NCBI RefSeq assembly: GCF_902167145.1
Contig: NC_050099.1
Span: 61,336,942 to 61,400,941 of the forward strand
Reading direction: 5' to 3'
DNA length: 64,000 bases
DNA from: Zea mays
Lineage: Eukaryota; Streptophyta; Magnoliopsida; Poales; Poaceae
Positions 34,012 through 44,124 of this stretch are shown one piece after another; position 1 is the first letter of the stretch, and the number at the start of each line of letters is the position of its first letter. The notes below the pieces were generated by a model. It was not told where the DNA came from. It saw only the letters and a program-made list of their open reading frames with translations, and did no database searches. The translations under genes were made by a program, and so were the position numbers.

Positions 34012-35467
34012 GAAGCAGTGCTCGTCGACTTTCTCCACGCGAACGCCGAGGTTTTTGCGTGGAGTCCCTCGGACATGCCTGGCATACCGAGGGATGTCGC
34101 CGAGCACTCGCTGGAGCCCGACCCGTGAAGCATCCTCTGCGCCGATTCGACGAAGAAAAGCGCAGAGCCATAGGCGAGGAGATCCACAAGCTGATGCTGC
34201 AGGGTTCATCAAAGAGGTATTCCATCCCAAATGGCTAGCCAACCCTGTGCTTGTGAAAAAGAAAGGTGAGAAATGGCGGATGTGTGTAGACTACACTGGT
34301 CTAAACAAAGCATGTCCGAAAGTTCCCTACCCTCTGCCTCACATCGATCAAATCGTGGATTCCACTGCTGGGTGCGAAACCCTGTCGTTCCTCGATGCCT
34401 ACTCAGGGTATGACCAAATCAGGATGAAAGAGTCCGACCAGCTCGCGACTTCTTTCATCACACCTTTTGGCATGTACTGCTACATCACTATGCCATTTGG
34501 TGTGAGGAATGCAGGCGCGACATACCAAAGGTGCATGAACCACGTGTTCGGAGAGCACATTGGTCGAACGGTCGAGGCTTACGTCGATGACATCGTAGTC
34601 AAGACGAGGAAAGCCTCCGACCTCCTCACGGACCTTGAAACGACATTCAAGTGTCTTAAGGCGAAAGGCGTAAAACTTAATCCTGAGAAGTGTGTCTTCG
34701 GAGTCCCCCGAGGCATGCTCCTGGGGTTCATCGTCTCCGAGTGGGGCATCGAGGCCAACCCGAAGAAAATCGCGGCCATCACCAACATGGGGCCCATCAA
34801 GGACTTGAAAGGAGTACAGAGGGTCATGGGATGCCTTGCGGCTCTGAGCCGCTTCATCTCGCGCCTCGGCGAAAGAGGTCTACCACTGTACCGCCTCTTA
34901 AGGAAGACCGAGCGCTTCACTTGGACCCCCGAGGCCGAGGAAGCCCTCGGGAACTTAAATGCGCTCCTTACAAGCGCGCCCATCTTGGTGCCCCCCGCTG
35001 CGGGAGAAGCCCTCTTGACCTATGTAGCCGCAACCACTCAGGTGGTCAGCGCCGCGATCGTAGTCGAGAGACGAGAAGAAGGGCATGCATCGCTCGTCCA
35101 GATGCCGGTCTACTTCATCAGTGAGGTACTGTCCGAGACCAAAATCCGCTACCCACAGATTCAGAAGCTACTGCACGCTGTGATTTTGACGCGGCGAAAG
35201 TTGCGACACTACTTCGAGTCTCATTCGGTGACTGTGGTGTCATCCTTCCCCCTGGGGGAGATCATCCAGTGCCAAGAGGCCTCGGGTAGGATTGCAAAGT
35301 GGGCGGTGGAGATCATGGGCGAGACAATCTCGTTCACTCCTCGGAAGGCCATCAAGTCCCAAGTCTTGGCGGACTTTGTGGCTGAATGGGTCGACACCCA
35401 GCTTCCAGCAGCTCCGATCCAACCGGAACTCTGGACCATGTTTTTCGATGGGTCGCTGATGAAATGA
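34012..35467 (+). pseudogene. pol: Reverse transcriptase and first RNase H of Tat copy 1
   Basis: After the stop the frame runs VDFLHANAEVFAWSPSDMPG, then two small deletions near 34110 and 34190 move the reading to the frame containing FIKEVFHPKWLANPVLV. RT motifs are clear: VDYTGLNKACPK, FLDAYSGYDQI, MPFGVRNAGATYQRCMN and catalytic YVDD in EAYVDDIVVKTR. A Ty3-type RNase H-like region follows (ALGNLNALLTSAPILV to LHAVILTRRKLRHYF). The frame ends at TGA 35465-35467 just after FFDGSLMK. Confidence 0.87.
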
Positions 35468-35935
35468 GGAGCGGGCGCGGGCCTGCTCTTCATCTCACCC
35501 CTCGGGAAGCACCTCCGCTACGTGTTGCGCCTCCATTTCTCGACGTCCAACAACGTGGTCGAGTACGAGGCTCTCGTTAACGGGTTGCGCATCGCCATCG
35601 AGCTAGGGGTTCGGCGCCTCGACGCTCGTGGCGACTCGCAGCTTGTCATCGACCAAGTCATGAAGAATTCCCATTGCCGCGACCCGAAGATGGAAGCCTA
35701 CTGCAACGAGGTTCGGCGCCGGGAAGACAAGTTCTACGGGCTCGAGCTTAACCACGTCGCCCGACGATACAACGAGACTGCGGACGAGCTGGCTAAAATA
35801 GCCTCGGGGTGGACAACGGTTCCCTCGGACGTCTTCTCCCGAGACCTACACCAACCCTCCATCAAGACCGACGACACGCCCGAGCCCCGAGAAGGCCTCG
35901 GCTCTGCCCGAGGCGCCCTTGGCCCCCGAGGGTGA
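35468..35935 (+). pseudogene. pol: Second (archaeal-type) RNase H of Tat copy 1
   Basis: Same frame as RT across the TGA. Acidic residues sit in FFDGSL (before the stop), VVEYEALVNGL, ARGDSQLVIDQ and NETADELAKIASG, the DEDD arrangement of an active-type RNase H. A second, archaeal-type RNase H after a degenerate first one is a known hallmark of the Tat lineage. The frame is lost near 35935. Confidence 0.8.
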
Positions 35936-37225
35936 GGCTTTACGCGTCGAGGAAGAGCGGAATGGGTCCCGCCTAATCGAAACTGGCAAACCCCGTACCT
36001 GCAATATCTCCACCAAGGAGAGCTACCCCTCGACAGAGCCGAAGCTCGGCGACTGGCGCGGCGCGCCAAGTCGTTCGTCTTGCTGGGTGACGAGAAGGAG
36101 CTCTACCACCACAGCCCCTCAGGCATCCTCCAGCGATGCATATCCATCGCCAAAGGTCATGAGCTATTGCAAGAAATACACTCGGGGGGCTTGCGGTCAC
36201 CACGCAGCACCTCGAGCCCTCGTTGGAAACGCCTTCCGACAAGGTTTCTACTGGCCAACCGCGGTGGCCGACGCCACTAGAATTGTACACACCTGCCAAG
36301 GGTGTCAATTCTACGCAAGGCAGACGCACCTGCCCGCTCAGGCCTTGCAAACAATACCCATCACCTGGCCGTTTGCTGTGTGGGGTCTGGACCTCGTCGG
36401 TCCCTTGCAGAAGGCACCTGGGGGCTTCACGCACCTGCTGGTCGCTATCGACAAATTCTCCAAGTGGATTGAGGTCCGACCCCTAAACAGCATCAGGTCC
36501 GAACAGGCGGTGGCGTTCTTCACCAACATCATCCATCGCTTTGGGGTCCCGAACTCCATCATCACCGACAATAGCACCCAGTTCACCGGCAGGAAATTCC
36601 TGGACTTCTGTGAGGACCACCACATCCGGGTGGACTGGGCCGCCGTAGCTCACCCCATGACAAATGGGTAGGTAGAGCGTGCCAACGGCATGATTCTACA
36701 GGGGCTCAAGCCGAGGATCTACAACGACCTCAACAAGTTCGGCAGGCGATGGATGAAGGAACTCCCTTCGGTGGTCTGGAGTCTGAGGACAACGCCAAGC
36801 CGAGCCACGAGCTTCACGTCGTTTTTTCTAGTCTATGGGGCCGAGGCTATCTTGCCCACAGACTTAGAATACGGTTCCCCGAGGACGAGGGCGTACGATG
36901 ACCGAAGCAACCAGACCAGCCGAGAAGACTCACTGGACCAGCTGGAGGAGGCTCGGGACATGGCCTTACTACACTCGGTGCGGTATCAGCAGTCCCTGCG
37001 ACGCTACCACGCCCGAGGGTTCAGTCCCGAGACCTCCAGGTGGGCGACTTGGTGCTTCGGCTACGACAAGACGCCTGAGGGCGCCACAAGCTCACACCTC
37101 CCTGGGAAGGGCCGTTCATCATCGCCGAGATTTTGAAGCCCGGAACATACAAGCTGGCCAACAGTCAAGGCGAGGTCTACAGCAACGCTTGGAACATCCG
37201 GCAGCTACATCTCTTCTACCCTTAA
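35936..37225 (+). pseudogene. pol: Integrase of Tat copy 1
   Basis: Frame shifts occur in the linker; from about 36170 the integrase is clear: HHCC region (CGHHAAPRALVGN ... CQGCQFYARQ), Asp in GLDLVGPL, Asp in ITDNSTQF (Gly-to-Ser next to it), Glu in VERANG. TAG at 36669-36671 precedes VERANG where Gln is expected. A shift near 37020 damages the C-terminal part; the remnant KLANSQGEVYSNAWNIRQL ends at TAA 37223-37225. No chromodomain is seen. Confidence 0.87.
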
Positions 37226-40200
37226 GATGTTTTCAAGTCGTTCATATACCTCGTTCTCTTTACCTACACAAATAAAGTCTAACCATCAAGGAAGGGTCAG
37301 CCTTGCCTCGGCAAAGCCCGACCCTCCCTCGGGGGCTAGAAGGGGGGAACCCCCTCTGCGTCAAAATTTTCCTCGGAAAAAGTCTTTCTGTCAGAACATC
37401 TTTCGCGCTTTTCGACTACTTCGATAGTGGGATCCTGAAAACGACGGAGTACATGTAAGCGGCAAGGCCGACCGAGCCGAGGGACTCCTACGCCTCCGGG
37501 ATACAGATACCTCACTCATCACCTTCTGTGATAAGTAACTCACGCTCGGATAAGCGATTCCGCTGACCGAACAAGTCTTAACGCTCGAAAACTTTTCTGT
37601 CGGAACGATTTTTCGTGCCTTCTCGACTATATCGATAACAGAATCCCGCGGACGGGCAAGAGTACACGTAAGCGGCGAAGGCCGACCGAGCCGAGGGACT
37701 CCTACGCCTCCGGGATACGGATACCTCACTCATCACCTTCCGCGATAAGTAACTCTCGTTCGATGAGCGATTCTGCTACCGACAAATAAGTCCTGATACT
37801 CGAAACAAGGGGAAAAGAAACACAGCTTTACAACACGACGATGATATGTTTGGGCCTCGACGGCCGCAAAAAACATACGCACACTACAGATAAAATGTTC
37901 CTGCAGGTTCAGACATCAGTAAGGGGAGCAGCAGCACCCTCGGCATCGACTCCACCTTCGGTGGAATCCGACCCGGTCTCGGACAGCAACACGGTCAGAG
38001 GATCTCCACCTCGAAGGAAGATGTCAACACTGCACCTGAGCCATCACCGCCAGGATCTCCTCCAGGAACCTGGCCCGAGTAGACGGCTGGACCGGCCGCT
38101 CCATAGCCTCAGCCAGCTGTCCCCCGAGGACGCCAGCCCGGCTCATGGCCTCGGCAGCCCGACTCTAGGGTTGGTTCCGCCAGTGGACGACCCGGCCAGG
38201 CTCCGGCCGACAAAGCTTCTTCTCCAGCCGACTCCGCCTTTGTCCACGCTCACACCGCTGCCTCCGGCTCCGGCTCATCGCAGAGCGGCCGAGGGTTCTC
38301 TTTAACTGAGCAAGAGAAGCCTTGAGTGGCAAGGCCGACCGAGCCGAGGGACTCCTACGCCTCCGGGATACGGATACCTCACTCGTCACCTTCCGCGCAG
38401 GGCAACTCACACTTGGTTAAGCGGTTCAGCTAGACAACAGGCGAGACCTGGTGCTCGAAATGAGGAAGAAACACGGTATTACACCCAAAATACCTAGATG
38501 TTCAGGCCTCGACAGCCGCAATGAACATACACCGGCACTCAAGGTGCCATTACAAACGGAACTCCGGTTCCGCTCCCGCGGGTATGAACAACCTCCACAT
38601 CGGAGGGCCTGCGGGACGACAAGCTCCGGCGACCTCTGCAGCAGCAGCGATGGTCTTAGGGCGGACGCTACCGCTGGAAGGCTCTCGTTCGCGTCCCCAC
38701 TCGAGGGACGAGAACCAGACATTAAAGCCAAAGAGCCGGAGGTCGGTTCGCGGGTGGCGCTGACGGTCTCGTCGGCGGAGAAGCTTTCTCCAGCTGCCAC
38801 CACCTCAGCACCGGCGGCGGCGTCCACCTACCCACCAACACTGCACCAGCAGGCGCCGACCGCCCCAAAGCGCACCGGCAGGTCCTCACTCCCGTCCTCG
38901 CCACGAAAACGAGAATGGGACCCTCCTAGAACACGAGTACCGCCCTCGCGGCGTACGACATGTTGTGAGACCCCCCGGTGCGGCTGGCCACCGTCGCCCG
39001 GACAGAGGATGGAATGCTGCACCCTGGACTGGGCAGCAGCAGTTCGCCTTCCCTGGCATGGCTGGAGGGCGCCTCCTCCGCAGAGCTGGAGGATGGTTTC
39101 CACCCCCAGAAGCCGGAGGAAGAAACGGGACACCAACCCATGCGAAGGCAGGCCCCGGCTCGCCTCGCCCTCCTCCCCAATAAGGATGATGAAGATCCTT
39201 GAAGCTGAGGGCGGGGCAGAGGCCGCAACCCGGCTTGCTTCTCCCCACCATCGAACCGGTGGTCACCGTCTTGGGTGACCATCGGTGAGGGGATGCAGCC
39301 GGGCTGCATAATGAAAATCCTTGAAGCCGAGCGATGGCTGAAAGGTGCCTACTTCCGCGAAGTTGCGCTCCTCCAACAACAGCAAGACGAAAGCAACGCG
39401 GGCGCTCCCCATCCGGGGGCTCGGAAGGCGGAAGGGCGCGATGCATGAGGAAAATGCGACGGCATGGCTACCACCCAGGAGGTCAATCCCTTTTTAAAGG
39501 CGACTCACCCCACTCGCGTCCTCAGGCGTCGCGGGCTAAGTCTTCACTGACGCGTTCAAAGGTCCTCCCCCTACGACACGGGGGCTGGGTCCCACACGAC
39601 GTGCAAGCTGGCCTAGGACAGAAGAAGCCAAACCGCCGCGCGTGGAGCGTGTAACTGCCCAGCGGTTACAAGCACTCCTCCGTCTTCGTCTAAACCAGCG
39701 GGTGAAAGGGCGGACCGCCATGCAGGCGACATGCAACCGCACCACGGGGATGCACCCTTTCGACTTCGACGCGTCCAGCATGGAGTCCCAGGCCTACACG
39801 TCATGTAACCGGCGCGCCGGTTACTGCGTGCGAAAAACTGCACCGCCACTTACGCCAATACTGCGCCTTCTCGACTGCGGAACCGGTGCCGCGATTCAAG
39901 GCAACCCTGCGCACGGCCCAACAGTGCCAACCCGGCGCATCGGTCACAGATCAGTTAGCCGCGGGAGAAGGCGCGACAGTCGATATGGCCAAAAGTGGGC
40001 CGACAGTAATGGCGGCAGCAGGCGAGCGGAGGCGGCGGTCAAATCGTCTGCAGGCTCACGTCCCCTCCTGGAGCAGCAGGAGAGCCCTCTCCCACGGCGT
40101 GAAGATGACGCGCCCGTGTTCCGTTCCTCGAACGGCTCGCGCAACAGCTGCCCCGCGAACCACTCGTCCCGTCGCATTAACTCCGCGGCAGGGCAGGCGA

Positions 40201-41328
40201 CACCTTTGGTAGGCGAAGCGAGCGACACTTCACCTCCGCCATAATGACCGCATCAAAAAAGGTGCACCATGTCGTTCGATTTCGTATCCTTTTCCTCTTC
40301 CCCTTTCTCTCTCTTGCTACAGGGACCGGGAAAGGGGATACTCTGAAAGGGATCCTTCTCCACGAAGGAAGCGGGCCCCGAGCCCTCCTACTGATCAGGG
40401 GTTCGAAGGCTGGCCCCTCGAAAGGGTTCGACAGCCGCCTCAGAGCACTCGGGCTCCGCGCCCACTACTGGTCAGAGGTTCGAAGGCTAGCCCCTCGGAA
40501 GGGTTCGACAGCCGCCTCAGGCCACTCGGGCTCCGCACCCACTACTGATCAGGGGTTCGAAGGCTGGCCCCCGAAGGGTTCGACAGCCGCCTCAGAACAC
40601 GCAGAGCGAGGGATGACTCTAGGTACATCCGATACATGGCCGAGGCTCGAGCTACGCTCCCGAGGTACCCTAGGACATTTCCGAGACCAGCAGGAGCGAT
40701 TCTGTAACGGAATCCCATCAGAGGGAGGCATCGAGCCCTCGGACCCTATCAAACGGGACCGGGTCCGGCAAATCACCTGCAGGTACTTTTGGAGCGCGCC
40801 TCTGGGCCACTAGCCGACCCTTATCGAATGGGGCACGGGCGTCCACTCGGATCACCCGTTAGCAACTCACTGGAGACACCATGTTCGGCACCCTCCGAGT
40901 GCAACATGGCGCTTTCCCCCTCCTCCTTGTGGAAAGGCGACGAAGGGGCGTATGATAAAAGCCGAGTCAGTCCTTGACCATCCTCTCGCTCTGTGCAGAG
41001 GCTCGGGGGCTGCTCTCGCAAACCCGGCTCCGGCCAAACCGTTGACAGCGTCAACATACCAGCCCGAGAACTCGGAACCTGACTATGCACCCGGGCTACG
41101 ACCAGTTCGCATGAGGGAACAATCAGACCGGCCTAGGTGTCACGAAAGGCACTAAGACCTCGGAGGACTCAAACCACTCCTCCGAGGCCTCGGGGGCTAC
41201 ACCCGGCGGGTGCGCTCGCGCGCACCCACCGGAGCAAACTGTAACCGAGAAAGGCCGGTCCCCTTGCAAAAAAGTGCGACAAAGCCTCCAAGCGAGTATC
41301 AACACTCCCGTTGAGGCTCGGGGGCTAC
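37226..41328 (+). other. Long non-coding 3' region of Tat copy 1
   Basis: About 4.1 kb between integrase and 3' LTR without any gag or pol motif. A module with ggccgaccgagccgaggg occurs at 37466, 37680 (period 214 bp) and again at 38333. A 77-bp repeat lies at 40388-40606. Open frames on the minus strand (38426-38827 and 38886-39446) are GC-rich, lack motifs and are probably chance, though antisense ORFs are known in this region of other Tat elements. The right end gaggctcgggggctac is the polypurine tract. Confidence 0.7.
40388..40606 (+). repeat. 77-bp tandem repeat, nearly three units
   Basis: Units start ctactgatcaggggttcg at 40388, ctactggtcagaggttcg at 40465 and ctactgatcaggggttcg at 40542. 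Each contains gttcgacagccgcctcag and ends near an actcgggctccg segment. The last unit is slightly shorter. Confidence 0.85.
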
Positions 41329-41836
41329 TGTCGGGGACCATAATTAGGGGTACCCCCAAGACTCCTAAACTCGGCTGATAACCACCATCAGCACAAAGCT
41401 GCAAAGGCCTGATGGGCGCAATACAGGTCAAAGCTCCACCCACTCAAGGGACACGATCTCGCCTCGTCCGAGCCCAGCCTCGGGCAAGAACAACAGACCC
41501 AGGTGGATTCACATCTCGCCCGAGGGTCTCCTCAAGCAACGGGCGCACCTTCGACTCGCCCGAGGCCCAGCTCGGGCAGGCTTCACGGAGAAGCAACCTT
41601 GGCCAGATCGCCTCGCCAGCCGACCGGATCACAGGAGCATTCAATGCAAGGATCGCCTGACACCTTATCTTGACGCGCACTCCTAAGTCGACAAGGCCGA
41701 AGTGACCGCAGTCACTTCGTCCCTCCACTGGCTGACCTGACAGGAAAACAGCGCCGCCTGCGCTGCTCCAACTGCTGTGCCACCCGCCAGGGTGAGGTTG
41801 ATAGCCGCCAAGTCCAACCTCAGGCGACATAGGAAG

Positions 41837-42160
41837 CTCCGCCTCGCCTGACCCCAGGGCTCGGACTCCACCTCGACCTCGGAAGACGGTCTCCGCCTCG
41901 TCCGACCCCAGTGCTCGGACTCAACCTCGACCTCGGACGACGGTCTCCGCCTCGCCCGACCCCAGGGCTCGGACTCAACCTCGACCTCGGACGACGGTCT
42001 CCGCCTCGCCCGACCCCAGGGCTCAGACTCCACCTCGACCTCGGAAGACGGTCTTCGCCTCGCCCGACCCCAGGGCTCGGACTCAACCTCGACCTCGGAC
42101 GACGATCTCCGCCTCGCCCGACCCTAGGGCTCGGACTCCACCTCGACCTCGGAGGAGTCG
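41837..42160 (+). repeat. 54-bp minisatellite, six units, in Tat LTR
   Basis: Units start ctccgcctcg or close variants at 41837, 41891, 41945, 41999, 42053 and 42107, exactly 54 bp apart, each with cccagggctcggactc. The copy-2 LTR has a related shorter array near 49295-49555. Confidence 0.9.
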
Positions 42161-42556
42161 CCACCTTGCCCGACCTTGAGCTCGGACCGACCACGTCGCA
42201 GGGGGTACATCATTACCCTACCCCTAGCTAGCTCAGGCTATGGGGAATAAGACCGGCGTCCCATCTGGCTCGTCCCGGTAAAACAAGTAATGATGGCACT
42301 CCGCGTGCTCCATGACGACGGCGTTTCTCAGCCCCCTACGGAAGCAAGGAGACATCAGCAAGGACCCGACAGCCCGACAGCTGTGCTTCTACAGGGTTTA
42401 AGCGCTCCTCCGATGGTCACGACATCACATGAACAGGGCTCCAACACCTCTCCGACAGCCACGTAGGCATGTACATAGGGCTCTGGCTCTTCTCTGCTAG
42501 ACACGTTAGCACACTGCTACACCCCCCATTGTACACATGTGCCCTCTCCTTACGAC

Positions 42557-42563
42557 TATAAAA
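42557..42563 (+). promoter_or_regulatory. TATA box of Tat 3' LTR
   Basis: TATAAAA in cgactataaaaggaaggtcc, conserved at 30462 and 49937. A transcript started here would run through the LTR end toward the TBC gene. Confidence 0.7.
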
Positions 42564-42818
42564 GGAAGGTCCAGGGCCCTCGTACGAGAAGGTGACCGCG
42601 CGGGAGAACAGGCTGACAGATAGACTCTCACTCTCTCCCTCGCGAACGCTTGTAACCCTGTACTGCAAGTGCATCCACCCTGGGCGCAGGACAACACGAG
42701 CCGCGGTTCCCCTTTATTGTTCCCCCTTGTGTTCCGTCTCGCGCCGACCCATCTGGGCTGGGACACGCATCGACAATTTACTCGTCGGTCCAGGGACCCC
42801 CGGGTCGAAACGTCGACA

Positions 42819-43371
42819 ATACTAATTAGTTAGAGTTGATGGAGCAGTTCTAGTTAATTATTCAATCTTTGACATTTTCTCTCGTGTTACGTGGGCAGAC
42901 CAGCCACGTGCAAGCCTCACAAAGCCTTTATTATCAACCTCCATTTTCTATCATTCAGTCAAACCTCTTTTGTACACTTTGCATTTATGTTTCGGCTAAA
43001 AGATATTTTGCTAATGAGTCACCGAACAAACCAGAGAATGCAGAATTTTATAGATTGTACTTTTCCTGACTGAATATTTTGTCCAGTAATCTCATTTTCG
43101 TTTTTTTTTGAGCAAGCAAGGTATTGTGCTTGATAAATTCTAAAGCTACAGCATAATCAAGATGACCTTTTTAGTTCGTGTGTTTGAACTCGTGGTTTTA
43201 ATTTTGACTGCAAATACCTATTCATCTTTGTAGAAAACCTAATTACGTGAGTTGGTGCATTGTCATTCCAAAATTGAGTCATTATAGGGTACGGCATGTA
43301 AAAGGTCCCATTTGTCCTATTCAATATGATCACAGAACCCTTTTTCTACTAATAAAAGATACAGCAGTTTT
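42819..43371. other. Upstream region of the TBC gene
   Basis: Single-copy-looking AT-rich sequence between the LTR and the gene's probable TATA box. No coding potential and no clear TE ends seen. Confidence 0.5.
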
Positions 43372-44124
43372 TATATATATTTAAAAAGTTGGATGAGCAG
43401 CTGACACGGTCACAACAATAATAAACCCGTATGCTGAGCCGGTGAGCCCCACCATTTCACCAAATTGGCAAGAAAGCCGCTAGCAATCCACAGTTGCGAT
43501 TTGCGGGAACAACTACTACTATCAAAAACTTTCGACATTCGATTATGCTGGCGATGGAAATGGAGCTCCTGGTCCGATTTCAATGAGAGCCATAGGCCTC
43601 CAAAAATAGGGTTCAAAAAGGGCCAGAGAGCAAGGAGTCATCCCATTTTTAGCCGTTGCCGTAGCTGGTCGTCGTCGTCGTCGCTGCTCCCAATCTGCGG
43701 CCGTCGGTGTTGCCTTCGACTTTAATCCACAAGGGCGAGCAGCACCGACCGAGCCGATCCGCTCCTCTTCTTGGTTCTTCTTCAATAAATCAGCAGAGCA
43801 GGAAAGATCTGTGAGCGTTCTTGCAGCCGGCAGGTGATTTGCATTTTTTCAACTAGTTGCGTTCCTTCTCATGAGTTCTTGTCCTGATTGCTCGTCGTTT
43901 AATACGAAATGTGATAAATTTCTAGGATTTATTTTTCGAATGATTGTAGGGGTCCAGGATTACGAAGGAAACCAAGAACGCAAGAAACGTCTAAGAAGAG
44001 GGGAGGAAAGATTTGGGTGTAGATTGGTAGATATATTACACAGGTTTTGTTTTGGTGTAGGTTATTAGCAAATAAATAGCTGGAGAAGAAGCCTGGCAAA
44101 AAAAAGGTGAAATTTGTGGAGAAC
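43372..44124 (+). promoter_or_regulatory. Probable core promoter and 5' UTR (with intron) of the TBC gene
   Basis: TATATATAT at 43372-43380 precedes a GC-richer leader. A likely 5' UTR intron runs 43834-43949, from ggcag/gtgatt to tgattgtag/ggg. The downstream leader has no ATG before 44125. Positions of the start site and of the first exon are inferred from signals only. Confidence 0.45.

Larger units (their letters stand above)
41329..42818 (+). mobile_element. 3' LTR of Tat-lineage copy 1 (1490 bp)
   Basis: Starts TGTCGGGGACC after the polypurine tract and ends ...cgtcgaca. It contains TATAAAA at 42557-42563 and a 54-bp minisatellite. The flank atact (42819-42823) would be the target duplication; the left copy was lost with the 5' end. 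It lies about 1.3 kb upstream of the TBC gene start, in the same orientation. Confidence 0.92.

Noticed and set aside
38886..39446. 186-codon minus-strand ORF in the Tat 3' region
   Set aside because: GC-rich, overlaps several other open frames, no motif and no second copy in the window to test conservation. Mentioned only within the 3' region.
41837..42160. Regular repeats resembling a CRISPR array
   Set aside because: Units are contiguous 54-bp copies without unique spacers and lie in a plant LTR; this is a minisatellite.
43871..44068. 65-codon ORF before the TBC gene
   Set aside because: Its start lies in the probable 5' UTR intron and it does not continue into the TBC frame.
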